Assembly: GCA_910584235.1 (NCBI GenBank)
Contig: CAJTZD010000053.1
Span: 1-25,327 of the forward strand
Reading direction: 5' to 3'
Source: an uncultured Acetatifactor sp.
Lineage (GTDB): Bacteria; Bacillota; Clostridia; Lachnospirales; Lachnospiraceae
DNA length: 25,327 nucleotides
Part shown: positions 8,156-15,457 of the stretch, in pieces
How positions within the stretch are numbered: the first letter of the stretch is position 1
Layout of the letters: each line of letters begins with the position of its first letter
The notes under the pieces: model-generated
Database searches by the model: none
Told to the model about the DNA's origin: nothing
The model's input: only the letters and a program-made list of their open reading frames with translations
Program-made: the position numbers and the translations under genes

Positions 8156-9490
8156 ATGGACAGGAGAAAATTAATGCGAAAAAGCACGTTGCTGTATCTG
8201 ACCATGGCGGCTGCGGTTGTTTTGCTGAATGCGGCTGCACGGAACAGCACTGCTTTCGCGGACTGGTATATCGCGCATATCTTTCCTGTCTGGGTCAATA
8301 CCTACGGCCGGGTAAGCGGGCTCTTTCCCTTTTCCGTGGGGGAGTGGATGCTGGGGGCGGGCGTGGCATTGGCCGGAGGGACTGTATTGCTTGGAATCGT
8401 GTGGGCAGGGATTGGGGCAGTGCGGGCGGCTCGCTATGTTCTGCGCGGAACAGGGCACAGGAGGTCTGTACATGCTCCGGGGATAGAGGCGGCAGTGTGC
8501 AGGGCCGGGGCGGAAGACGATATGGGCGCTCCGGGGATGTTCGGGAACGGGACGATGGAGATAGCGGCGGGCATGCGTGGATTCGAAAGATTCAGCAGGA
8601 GGTATTATCGTTTTTTCGCGTGGGTGCTGGTCTGTGTCTGCCTGGTGATGACGCTGAACTGTTTTATCCTCTATCATGCGTCCACCTTTTCCCGGCAGTA
8701 TTTCGGCCAGGACGATAATGAGTATACGCTGGAGGAGCTCATCGAAGTCTACAATATGGTGGCGGAACAGTGCAATAGCTTAAGCCGTGTCATGGAGCGG
8801 GACGAGAGCGGTATGGTGCTGTACCGGGGCAGCATAGGCCGGGACGGAGCGCTGTTGGACATGGAAGATATGGCCAGGGAGCTCATGGCGCAGTTGGGGG
8901 AGGACTATCCCCGGCTGGACGGATATTATCCCAGGCCCAAGGCGCTGGCGGCCTCGGATTTTATGTGCCAGCAGCATATGCAGGGATACTATTTCCCGTT
9001 TTCCATGGAAGCCAATTACAATGATGTCATGCATATCCTGAATTTCCCCTCCACTATGTGCCATGAGCTGGCCCATCTGCGGGGATATATCTATGAAGAC
9101 GAGGCCAACTTCATAGCGTATCTGGCCTGTGTGCGGTCGGAGGACGCGTTTTTCCGGTATGCGGGATACTTAAGCGTGCTGGTGTATCTGAACAATGACA
9201 TTTATAAGGCATGGAAAGAGAACAGGGCCGCCTATGAGGAAGCCATAACGCACATCCGTCCGGTGGAAGTCGAGGCCCAGGTCTGGAAAGACAATATCTT
9301 CGTAGCCCAGGAGGAGTGGGACCGGATCAATGGGAAAGCCCTTATCGACACCGAAATCGTGGACAAGGCAGCCGACGTGTTTATTGACACGAATCTGAAA
9401 GTAAACGGTATTTCGGACGGCGCCGTGAGCTACAGCCGCGTGGTGAGGCTGCTGCTGCAGTATTACAAAATGCAGAAATCAAGTATTTGA
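8156..9490 (+). CDS. DUF3810 family membrane protein, putative zinc metallopeptidase
   Basis: A 444-residue membrane protein. TM segments are predicted at about residues 9-28, 60-84 and 155-178, followed by a large domain with HELAH at residues 303-307 and YEDEAN at 313-318. HExxH plus a downstream Glu is the usual zinc-protease arrangement, and the pattern MCHELAHLRGYIYEDEANF is typical of DUF3810. No substrate is known for the family. The ATG at 8156 is chosen because GGGAGGA lies 6 nt upstream; an earlier in-frame codon at 8039 would lie inside the terminator of the preceding gene. The gene is followed at once by the promoter of a tRNA gene. Confidence 0.82.
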   Translation: MDRRKLMRKSTLLYLTMAAAVVLLNAAARNSTAFADWYIAHIFPVWVNTYGRVSGLFPFSVGEWMLGAGVALAGGTVLLGIVWAGIGAVRAARYVLRGTGHRRSVHAPGIEAAVCRAGAEDDMGAPGMFGNGTMEIAAGMRGFERFSRRYYRFFAWVLVCVCLVMTLNCFILYHASTFSRQYFGQDDNEYTLEELIEVYNMVAEQCNSLSRVMERDESGMVLYRGSIGRDGALLDMEDMARELMAQLGEDYPRLDGYYPRPKALAASDFMCQQHMQGYYFPFSMEANYNDVMHILNFPSTMCHELAHLRGYIYEDEANFIAYLACVRSEDAFFRYAGYLSVLVYLNNDIYKAWKENRAAYEEAITHIRPVEVEAQVWKDNIFVAQEEWDRINGKALIDTEIVDKAADVFIDTNLKVNGISDGAVSYSRVVRLLLQYYKMQKSSI

Positions 9491-9509
9491 AAAAAATTTC
9501 GCAAAAGTA

Positions 9510-9538
9510 TTGACAACGGCCATATTTCCGTGTAAAAT
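9510..9538 (+). promoter_or_regulatory. Strong promoter of tRNA-Gly(TCC)
   Basis: TTGACA (9510-9515), a 17-nt spacer and TAAAAT (9533-9538), about 50 nt before the mature tRNA. Confidence 0.8.
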
Positions 9539-9589
9539 ATTCAGTGTCGTAGCGAGGAAAGCCTCAGAGAATTGAATAGCAATATTTAT

Positions 9590-9660
9590 GCAGGTGTAGT
9601 TCAGTGGTAGAACACCAGCCTTCCAAGCTGGATATGTGGGTTCGATTCCCATCACCTGCT
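9590..9660 (+). tRNA. tRNA-Gly (anticodon TCC)
   Basis: A 71-nt cloverleaf. GCAGGTG pairs with CACCTGC in the acceptor stem; anticodon stem CCAGC/GCTGG with loop CTTCCAA; T-loop GGTTCGATTCC. The discriminator base is T and CCA is not encoded. A T-run follows at once (9660-9665). An accessory patch begins directly downstream. Confidence 0.95.
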
Positions 9661-9677
9661 TTTTTATTATCTATAAC

Positions 9678-9836
9678 CTAATGTGTAATTGCAACGCCCC
9701 AATCTATATCTTTATCAAAAATACAAGCACCGACTTCATCCCATGGTTCAAAGCTTTGCACAAAATCTATAACGTCCTTTATTGTTGTGCCATATAACAT
9801 TTTTTGTCGGTGGAATTCTCTCCTGGTTTTGTTGAT
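9678..9836 (-). pseudogene. Decayed small reading frame of unknown family
   Basis: The minus strand is open for about 52 codons and ends with TAG at 9678-9680. The first ATG (9798-9800) would give 40 residues ending in DKDIDWGVAITH. Residues before it (NKTRREFHRQK) also look protein-like, so this is probably the 3' piece of a longer lost gene. There is no ribosome site at a useful distance from the ATG. It lies 17 nt after tRNA-Gly(TCC), a usual place for integrated elements. I do not recognise the family. Confidence 0.4.
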
Positions 9837-9865
9837 TCAAGTTTAACCACATTTGCATTTATTCC

Positions 9866-9894
9866 TTGATGAAACTTGATTTTTAAAGTATACT
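9866..9894 (+). promoter_or_regulatory. Promoter for the DUF6398 gene
   Basis: TTGATG (9866-9871), a 17-nt spacer and TATACT (9889-9894), 64 nt before the start codon. Confidence 0.6.
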
Positions 9895-9958
9895 GTTAGC
9901 AATAGAAGAGAAATTTTTATAGAACACAACTACAGAAAGAAAAGTTCGGAGGTTAAAC

Positions 9959-10465
9959 ATGCCATTAAACATTCCAAAAGAAATGCAGAATACTTATGAA
10001 GCAATTTCAAAGCTGCTGACGGATTATAGCGCAGAATATCTCAACAAAGAATATGAAGAGTTATGCCTCCATGCGCTGGAAAAGCTTTGCTGCAAGCGTC
10101 CCTCGCCGTTAAAAAGCGGTACGGTTTATAGCTGGGCCGCCGGAATCGTCTATGCTGTTGGAAGCAATAACTTTATTTTTGACAAAAGCCAGCCAATCCA
10201 TATGACGGCAAAAGAGTTAGCCGCGCCGTTCGGGATTGCCGCATCAACCGCATCAAACAAGGCAGCAACGATCAAAAAACTGCTCAAGATAGACTATTCC
10301 AAGGCAGAATGGTGTCTGCCCTCAAGGACTGCCAGCAATCCCATGCTATGGACGGTATCCATAAACGGATTTCTGCTTGATGCCAGAATGCTTCCTTTGG
10401 AATTGCAGAAAGCATGTTATGAGAAAGGCTTGATTCCGTTTATTCCTGCCGATAAAAAGGAGTGA
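9959..10465 (+). CDS. DUF6398 domain protein
   Basis: A 168-residue soluble protein. It matches the DUF6398 pattern: paired-helix start (EYEELCLHALEKL), KRPSPLKSGTVYSWAAGIVYAVGSNNFIFD, a helix-turn-helix-like segment TAKELAAPFGIAASTASNKA (about residues 82-102), then a short C-terminal NPMLWTVSINGFLLDARMLP. In other genomes this domain is often fused to or near plasmid-type ORF-3 proteins; function is not established. GGAGG lies 7 nt before the ATG. It sits in the accessory patch after tRNA-Gly(TCC), next to a relic antitoxin, which suggests arrival by transfer. Confidence 0.75.
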   Translation: MPLNIPKEMQNTYEAISKLLTDYSAEYLNKEYEELCLHALEKLCCKRPSPLKSGTVYSWAAGIVYAVGSNNFIFDKSQPIHMTAKELAAPFGIAASTASNKAATIKKLLKIDYSKAEWCLPSRTASNPMLWTVSINGFLLDARMLPLELQKACYEKGLIPFIPADKKE

Positions 10466-10491
10466 AAGGGCAGCTGATAAATAAATATAAT
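10462..10491 (+). promoter_or_regulatory. Possible promoter ahead of relic antitoxin and luxS
   Basis: Consensus TATAAT at 10486-10491 with a poor -35 (GTGAAA at 10462-10467, 18-nt spacer). No better promoter is visible between here and luxS. Confidence 0.35.
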
Positions 10492-10509
10492 AACAAGAGG
10501 AGTGATAGA

Positions 10510-10629
10510 ATGGCAACGGCGAATGTCACAATGCGGATGGACGAAGAGACGGATGTGCCTAATCAGGAGACGAAAGCAGCCATGAAAGAAGCGCGGAAAA
10601 GGAAAGAAAACCAGAACAGGAACGCATAG
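10510..10629 (+). pseudogene. Relic RelB/DinJ-type antitoxin with internal deletion
   Basis: A 39-codon frame with a good ribosome site (AAGAGGAG, 10495-10502). It starts MATANVTMRMDE, the usual N-terminus of RelB/DinJ ribbon-helix-helix antitoxins, but jumps at once to DVPNQETKAAMKEARKRK, which resembles their C-terminal toxin-binding part. The central helices that bind DNA, about 45 residues in full-length relatives, are missing, with the frame kept. No toxin gene follows; luxS comes next. It could be expressed, but it should not fold as a repressor. The assignment rests on recognised end motifs. Confidence 0.6.
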
Positions 10630-10659
10630 CGATTTATTTTAAGAGAGGAATGAACTCAC

Positions 10660-11139
10660 ATGGAAAAAATAGCAAGTTTCACCATTGACCACATCAAACT
10701 TCAGCCCGGTGTCTATGTGTCCCGCAAGGACACGGTGGGCGCGGAGGTCATCACCACTTTTGACCTGCGCATGACCAGCCCTAACGAGGAGCCTGTCATG
10801 AATACGGCGGAGGTGCATACCATTGAGCACCTGGGAGCCACATTCCTGCGAAACCACCCGGAATACGGCCCGAAGACCATCTATTTCGGCCCCATGGGAT
10901 GCCGCACAGGCTTCTATCTGCTGCTGGCCGGAGACTACAGTTCCAGGGACGTCGTGCCTCTGATGACCCAAATGTGTGAATTTATCCGGGACTTTCGGGG
11001 CGAGGTGCCCGGCGCTTCCCCCAAGGACTGCGGCAATTATCTGGACATGAATCTGCCCATGGCAAATTTCCTGGCGGAGAGATATCTGGAGAAAGTGCTC
11101 TACGGAATCGATGACAGCCGCCTGGTCTATCCGGACTAA
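10660..11139 (+). CDS. luxS: S-ribosylhomocysteine lyase (AI-2 synthase)
   Basis: A 159-residue LuxS that splits S-ribosylhomocysteine into homocysteine and DPD, the precursor of autoinducer-2. The metal site is complete: His53, His57 (HTIEH) and Cys124 (GASPKDCGNY); Glu56 and the catalytic Cys81 (GPMGCRTGFY) are present. Length is normal for the family. GAGAGGAA precedes the ATG by 9 nt. It is followed, after 148 nt, by mtnN, whose product makes its substrate from S-adenosylhomocysteine, so the two form a functional pair. Confidence 0.97.
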   Translation: MEKIASFTIDHIKLQPGVYVSRKDTVGAEVITTFDLRMTSPNEEPVMNTAEVHTIEHLGATFLRNHPEYGPKTIYFGPMGCRTGFYLLLAGDYSSRDVVPLMTQMCEFIRDFRGEVPGASPKDCGNYLDMNLPMANFLAERYLEKVLYGIDDSRLVYPD

Positions 11140-11287
11140 AGCCGGAGGAAAAGGCTGTCTTACAGCAGACAGTGCAGGCACCAGACCGTAAGGGCGCTGG
11201 AAAGAACCCGGGCCGGAATATCACCGTACAGGCAATGTGCGGTGGCAAAAATGACAGAATACCATGCGGAAACGAGGAGAGTATAGT

Positions 11288-11992
11288 ATGACGAAGATCG
11301 GCATTATAGGAGCAATGGAGCTGGAGGTAGAACAGCTGAAAAAGGAAATGAATGTGACTGCTGTGGTGAAAAAGGCAGGGATGGACTTTTTTGAGGGCAC
11401 TTTGGGAGGTGCTCCCGTAGTCATCGTGCGCAGCGGCATCGGAAAGGTGAACGCTGCGTTATGCGTACAAATTCTGGCAGACGAGTTTCGGGTATCCCAT
11501 GTGATCAACACAGGCGTGGCAGGTTCCCTGAATGCGCAGCTGGATATCGGCGATATCCTGATTTCCAGGGACGCCCTGCATCATGACATGGACGCGACGA
11601 TCTTCGGTTATCAGCCGGGAGAAGTGCCCCAGATGGGCTTTCGGGAATTCAAGGCCGATGAGCAGATGATGGCGCTGGCGAAAGAGGCCTGCGAAAAAGT
11701 GAATCCTGACATTCATGTCATGTGCGGCCGAGTGGTCAGCGGCGATCAGTTCATCTCCAGCAAAGAGGTAAAGGAGCGCCTGATCACTCAGTTCCAGGGA
11801 GACTGTGCAGAGATGGAGGGGGCTTCCGTCGCCCATGGCGCTTATCTCAACAGCCTGCCTTTTGTCATCATCCGGGCCATTTCGGACAAGGCGGACGACA
11901 GCGCCGAAATGGATTACCCCACCTTTGAGGCCGCGGCGGCGAAGCACTCCGCGGCGTTGGTAAAGGAAATGATCAAAGGACTTCTGCCCTGA
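11288..11992 (+). CDS. mtnN: 5'-methylthioadenosine/S-adenosylhomocysteine nucleosidase
   Basis: A 234-residue nucleosidase that removes adenine from MTA and SAH, giving S-ribosylhomocysteine for LuxS. It starts MTKIGIIGAMELEVEQL, then SGIGKVNAAL and GVAGSL, and ends with the active-site stretch EMEGASVAHGAY and RAISDKAD (Glu and Asp of the purine site). The ATG at 11288 is chosen over an upstream codon at 11264 because GAGGAG lies 8 nt before it and the Met starts at the family's N-terminus. Its last codons form one arm of a strong hairpin shared with the convergent GtrA-like gene. Confidence 0.95.
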   Translation: MTKIGIIGAMELEVEQLKKEMNVTAVVKKAGMDFFEGTLGGAPVVIVRSGIGKVNAALCVQILADEFRVSHVINTGVAGSLNAQLDIGDILISRDALHHDMDATIFGYQPGEVPQMGFREFKADEQMMALAKEACEKVNPDIHVMCGRVVSGDQFISSKEVKERLITQFQGDCAEMEGASVAHGAYLNSLPFVIIRAISDKADDSAEMDYPTFEAAAAKHSAALVKEMIKGLLP

Positions 11993-12012
11993 GCGGAAGT
12001 CCTTTGATCATT
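11968..12012. terminator. Long hairpin between convergent mtnN and gtrA-like genes
   Basis: A 17-bp perfect inverted repeat (11968-11984 with 11996-12012), extendable to about 20 bp with one G-T pair, has a loop of only about 5 nt. It includes the last mtnN codons and reaches the stop codon of the opposing gene. No clear T-run on either side, so this is probably a bidirectional barrier rather than a classic terminator. Confidence 0.55.
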
Positions 12013-12478
12013 ACGCGTCTTTGGATTTGTTAAAGACGAAGAGCTTGCTGAACACATAATTCGCAATGGTCACCAGCACGGCCGAAATAACGCTGGCCAC
12101 CACTAAATTAATGTTCAGCGCGGTCAGGACCTGCATCACCACAATATCCAGAATCCAGGTGGACACTCTGGAGAGCACGAATTTCGGCGCTTCTTTCCGC
12201 ATAGGCTTTTTGCTTTTAAAAACAAAACGCCGGTTGGTAAAATAAGCGAAAATCACGCCTGCCACCCAGTTGATGGTGCTGAGCACGGTGTTCTCAAAGG
12301 GCGTGGGGTACATGGTATTGCGGAACAGCAGGGCATTTGCCACAAACTTTGCGGTCCAGGCCACAATGGTAGTCAGAACGCCTACGATCAGGTAGACGAT
12401 GATTTCTTCATATTTTCTGTACAGTGCCTTGCATTTTTCTGTCACTGGTTTCCTCCTGTTGTTGGGCATGATTCCCAT
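12011..12478 (-). CDS. GtrA-like membrane protein
   Basis: A 155-residue integral membrane protein with four predicted TM helices (about residues 27-48, 63-83, 103-122, 125-147) and the family's FANRRFVF-like motif, here FTNRRFVFKSK, between TM2 and TM3, repeated as SKLFVFNK at the C-terminus. GtrA-like proteins are thought to move or assist undecaprenyl-linked sugars in cell-surface glycosylation. GAGGGG lies about 10 nt before the ATG at 12478; a second Met three codons in is possible. No glycosyltransferase is adjacent, so the partner is unknown. Transcribed toward mtnN. Confidence 0.85.
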   Translation of the reverse strand: MGIMPNNRRKPVTEKCKALYRKYEEIIVYLIVGVLTTIVAWTAKFVANALLFRNTMYPTPFENTVLSTINWVAGVIFAYFTNRRFVFKSKKPMRKEAPKFVLSRVSTWILDIVVMQVLTALNINLVVASVISAVLVTIANYVFSKLFVFNKSKDA

Positions 12479-12599
12479 ACTGTGATTGCCCCTCTGTGTT
12501 CTATATTGGCGGTCGCTGTGCCCGCGGGCGGTAAAATTTTCCGCTCGTAAGGCTGGCTAACCGCCTGAGCAATCCAGTCTGCGGTGATGCATGAGTCTG

Positions 12600-13562
12600 T
12601 CAGGGATTTACCACATTTCGGTTTTCCCCCTGCAGAAAAGCGGCAATATTGCGGTACGCCTCCTCCACGCAGCGCCTGCGGGCCTCTACGCTGGCCCAGG
12701 CCAGATGGGGCGTGATAATGAGACGGGTGCTGTCCCGGAAGCGGCTTAAGGGGTTGTCCAAAGACAGAGGCTCCTTTTCCAACACATCCAGGCCGGCAGC
12801 GGCGATCTCGCCGGCTTCCAGCGCCTCATGCAGGTCGGTGTTGTTCACCACCGGCCCTCTGGCTACATTGATCAGTACCGCTGTATGCTTCATCTTCCGC
12901 AGTGCGGCACGGTCTATGAAATTGCGGGACAGATCGCTTAAAGGACAGTGGAGGGAGAGAAAATCGCACTCTGCAAGCAGTGTGTCCTTATCCACCCCGG
13001 GATATTCCGTGCATCTGCTCTTTCCTGTGACGGAATGAAAGATCACCCTGCAGCCGAAAGCCTCCGCGATCTTTGCCACCCGCCTGCCGATATTGCCCAT
13101 GCCTACAATGCCCCAGGTCTTGCCCTCCAGCTCCCGGAAAGGCAGGTCAAAATTGGAGAAGCGGTCCTGGGCGCTGTAAGCGCCGGACTTTACATAATTG
13201 TCATAATGGAACAGCTTCTGGCTTAAGGCCAAAGCCAGGGTAAAGGTGTGCTGGGCCACCATGGCCGTGCAGTAATCCCGCACATTTGTTACTTTAATGC
13301 CCCGATAGCTGCAGTAGTCCAGATCGCAGTTGTCAAAGCCTGTGGCGAACTCGCAGATCAGCTTTACATTGGGCGCGTCACGCAGGGTTTCCTCCCGCAG
13401 GGGAGATTTGTTGGCGATGATAATATCCGCATCTTTTACGCGCTCCCGGATTTCGTCTATAGTGACAGTATTGTCATAAATGGTGACATCCCCCAGCTCG
13501 CTGATGCAGTCCACGGACACATCCGTTCCCACGCTGTTTCGTTCCAAGATTACTATCTTCAT
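12600..13562 (-). CDS. D-2-hydroxyacid dehydrogenase (glycerate/hydroxypyruvate reductase-like)
   Basis: A 320-residue NAD(P)-dependent oxidoreductase that interconverts 2-hydroxy and 2-keto acids. The nucleotide fold motif GIVGMGNIGRRVA lies at about residues 147-159. The catalytic set is visible: Arg in NVARGPVVN, Glu in GLDVLEKEP and His in TPHLAWAS. The best guess is a hydroxypyruvate/glycerate-type enzyme, but substrate choice in this family is hard to tell. The ATG at 13562 is chosen because AGGGGGAAC precedes it; an earlier Met at 13598 gives a poor N-terminus. A strong minus-strand promoter lies 76 nt upstream. Confidence 0.9.
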   Translation of the reverse strand: MKIVILERNSVGTDVSVDCISELGDVTIYDNTVTIDEIRERVKDADIIIANKSPLREETLRDAPNVKLICEFATGFDNCDLDYCSYRGIKVTNVRDYCTAMVAQHTFTLALALSQKLFHYDNYVKSGAYSAQDRFSNFDLPFRELEGKTWGIVGMGNIGRRVAKIAEAFGCRVIFHSVTGKSRCTEYPGVDKDTLLAECDFLSLHCPLSDLSRNFIDRAALRKMKHTAVLINVARGPVVNNTDLHEALEAGEIAAAGLDVLEKEPLSLDNPLSRFRDSTRLIITPHLAWASVEARRRCVEEAYRNIAAFLQGENRNVVNP

Positions 13563-13637
13563 TTCCGTTCCCCCTGGGCATTCTGCCGCCCATGCCAATC
13601 CGGTACATCCTGTTTTGCAGGATTTCCGCTATCTGCT

Positions 13638-13666
13638 ATTCTATCCGCAATGGGGATTTCTGTCAA
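13638..13666 (-). promoter_or_regulatory. Promoter of the hydroxyacid dehydrogenase gene
   Basis: On the minus strand: TTGACA (13666-13661), a 17-nt spacer and TAGAAT (13643-13638). A plus-strand promoter-like pair overlaps it head-on. Confidence 0.7.
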
Positions 13667-13698
13667 CTGCTTTCGGTGTATAATGCTTTGCCGAAAGC
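13657..13698 (+). promoter_or_regulatory. Divergent promoter-like site inside an inverted repeat
   Basis: Plus strand: TTTCTG (13657-13662), a 16-nt spacer and TATAAT (13679-13684). The -10 is framed by GCTTTCGG (13669-13676) and CCGAAAGC (13691-13698), an 8-bp inverted repeat that could be an operator. It overlaps the -35 of the opposing dehydrogenase promoter. Confidence 0.4.
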
Positions 13699-13822
13699 GG
13701 TGGAAAGCCATGGCGGGAACCGAAACTGAAAGTCGGGTGAAAGTCGGAAAGCCGAGATGGAAGCTGAGGCGGAATCCGAACCTCCCTCATAACTGAGGTT
13801 TTCCGGACTCCGCCGTATTTTT
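13691..13822 (+). ncRNA. Candidate small RNA of about 130 nt
   Basis: Between a plus-strand TATAAT (13679) and a hairpin plus T-rich run (to about 13821) lies a segment with no plausible protein. It holds five copies of GAAAG (13693, 13703, 13728, 13739, 13747) and a tandem 11-mer, TGAAAGTCGGG at 13727 and TGAAAGTCGGA at 13738, and ends in a long hairpin. Both flanking genes run on the minus strand, so this hairpin's T-run orientation is not explained by them. No known RNA family was recognised. Confidence 0.4.
13768..13821 (+). terminator. Terminator-like hairpin on the plus strand
   Basis: Left arm 13768-13784 (GGCGGAATCCGAACCTC) pairs with right arm 13795-13814, with a 3-nt bulge and one mismatch, then TATTTTT at 13816-13821. 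The T-run is on the plus side only. Confidence 0.5.
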
Positions 13823-13832
13823 GTAATCCGTT

Positions 13833-13872
13833 CTAAAACCGCCCTAAAACTATCCTAAAACTATCCTAAAAC
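13833..13872. repeat. Four tandem copies of an 11-bp repeat (CTAAAAC core)
   Basis: CTAAAAC begins at 13833, 13844, 13855 and 13866, an exact 11-bp period; the two middle units are identical (CCTAAAACTAT). It lies about 65 bp downstream of the pgi stop. One helical turn per unit would place all copies on one DNA face. Confidence 0.7.
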
Positions 13873-13937
13873 CGTCCGTCCGGTATCCCGCCGGCACACC
13901 GCAGACTTATGGATTCTGCCCTCCGGCAGAGCGCTTT

Positions 13938-15293
13938 CTACTGTCCCAGCCTTGCCAGCAGCTCTTCCCGCTGGGCCTCGTAGCCGGGCTTTCCAAGCAG
14001 GGCGAACATGTTCTTTTTATAGCTCTCGACACCGGGCTGGTTGAAAGGATTCACGCCCAGGAGATATCCGCTGACGCCGCAGGCGAACTCGAAGAAATAG
14101 AACAGCTCGCCCAGGTAGAACTCATTTACCTCAGGGATATTTACCATGAAGTTGGGTACCTGTCCGTCCGTATGGGCCAGAATGGTTCCGTTCATGGCGC
14201 TCTTGTTTACGAAGTCCACGGTCTTTCCGGCCAGATAGTTCAGGCCGTCCAAATCCACCGGCTCCTCCCCGATCTTGATTTCCTCCCTGGAGGTCTCCAC
14301 GTTGAGAACCGTCTCGAACATGATCCGCGCGCCGTCCTGGATAAACTGTCCCATGGAGTGCAGGTCTGTAGTCAAATCCACGCTGGCAGGGAAGATTCCT
14401 TTCTGGTCCTTGCCCTCGCTCTCGCCGTAGAGCTGCTTCCACCACTCGGAGACATAGTGTACCGCAGGCTCATAGTTGGCCAGGATCTCCACGCTCTTGC
14501 CCTTGCGCAGCAGGATGTTGCGCAGCGCCGCATACTGCAGGGCGTCATTGCTCTCGAAATCGTTCTCCAGAGCGCGCTTACGTCCGCTGGCTGCACCCTC
14601 CATGAGCTTGTCGATATCCGCGCCGCTGACCGCAATGGGTAGCAGGCCTACCGCTGTCAGGACGGAGAAACGTCCGCCTACGTCGTCCGGCACTACGAAT
14701 GTCTCATAGCCCTCCTCGTCCGCCACGCGCTTCAGGCTTCCCTTAGCCTTGTCGGTGGTGGCGTAAATGCGCTTCGCCGCGCCCTCTTTGCCGTATTTCT
14801 TCTCCAACAGCGCCTTGAATACACGGAAAGCAATGGCAGGCTCTGTGGTGGTGCCGGACTTGGAGATCATATTGACGGAGAAATCCCTGTCGCCTACCAC
14901 ATCCATCAGGTGCTTCAGATAAGTGGAGCTGATGGAATTGCCACAGAAATAAATCTCGGGAGTCTTCCTCAGGTCCCTGCCCAGCACATTGTAGAAGCTG
15001 TGGCCCAGGAATTCGATGGCCGCCCTGGCGCCCAGATAGGAGCCGCCGATGCCGATGACCAGCAGCACTTCGGAGTCGCTCTGAATCTTTTGTGCCGCAG
15101 CCTTGATTCTGGCGAATTCATCCTTATCGTAATCTGTTGGCAGGTCCACCCAGCCTAAGAAATCATTGCCCGCTCCGCTCTTGGAGACCAGGACCTCTTT
15201 GGCGTCCAGCGCCAGCTTTTTCATGTAGCCTACTTCTTCCTGTGAGATAAAAGAAGAAGCCTTGGAATAATCAAATGTCACTTGCTTGCTCAT
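13938..15293 (-). CDS. pgi: Glucose-6-phosphate isomerase
   Basis: A 451-residue glycolytic enzyme converting glucose-6-phosphate and fructose-6-phosphate. Recognised blocks are VIGIGGSYLGARAAIEFL, SKSGTTTEPAIAFR (sugar-phosphate loop), DDVGGRFSVLTAVGLLPIA, the QDGARIMFETVL region and the C-terminal NPFNQPGVESYKKNMF. Length fits the shorter Firmicutes form. The ATG at 15293 is chosen because GGAGG lies 9 nt upstream and the leading extension up to 15413 overlaps the promoter. A good promoter lies at 15385-15413. Downstream, a short stem (TCTGCC 13915 with GGCAGA 13925) lacks a T-run, so termination is unclear. Confidence 0.96.
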   Translation of the reverse strand: MSKQVTFDYSKASSFISQEEVGYMKKLALDAKEVLVSKSGAGNDFLGWVDLPTDYDKDEFARIKAAAQKIQSDSEVLLVIGIGGSYLGARAAIEFLGHSFYNVLGRDLRKTPEIYFCGNSISSTYLKHLMDVVGDRDFSVNMISKSGTTTEPAIAFRVFKALLEKKYGKEGAAKRIYATTDKAKGSLKRVADEEGYETFVVPDDVGGRFSVLTAVGLLPIAVSGADIDKLMEGAASGRKRALENDFESNDALQYAALRNILLRKGKSVEILANYEPAVHYVSEWWKQLYGESEGKDQKGIFPASVDLTTDLHSMGQFIQDGARIMFETVLNVETSREEIKIGEEPVDLDGLNYLAGKTVDFVNKSAMNGTILAHTDGQVPNFMVNIPEVNEFYLGELFYFFEFACGVSGYLLGVNPFNQPGVESYKKNMFALLGKPGYEAQREELLARLGQ

Positions 15294-15384
15294 GTTCTCT
15301 ATCCTCCAATTCCAGGGAATCCCGTTCATTTTGCAGGTTTTATCCGCCCGCGGCAAGAACTTGTCCCTTTTCTCTTCCTTTTTC

Positions 15385-15413
15385 AGTGTAGCAAAGTTAA
15401 AACGCAAATTCAA
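15385..15413 (-). promoter_or_regulatory. pgi promoter
   Basis: Minus strand: TTGAAT (15413-15408), a 17-nt spacer and TACACT (15390-15385), 92 nt before the pgi start. Confidence 0.65.
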
Positions 15414-15457
15414 GATAAATTGGCAGATTTTGCAAAACTTCCCCGAAACAGGATCTG

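Noticed and set aside
8002..8718. A 238-codon plus-strand frame overlapping the DUF3810 gene
   Set aside because: It runs through the terminator at 8048-8082 and overlaps the gene in another frame with no ribosome site.
13248..13796. Plus-strand frames opposite the hydroxyacid dehydrogenase
   Set aside because: They are antisense to a firmly identified enzyme gene with correct motifs on the minus strand.
13833..13872. Possible CRISPR-like array
   Set aside because: Units are 11 bp with no unique spacers; this is a simple tandem repeat. No CRISPR array or cas gene is visible in the window.
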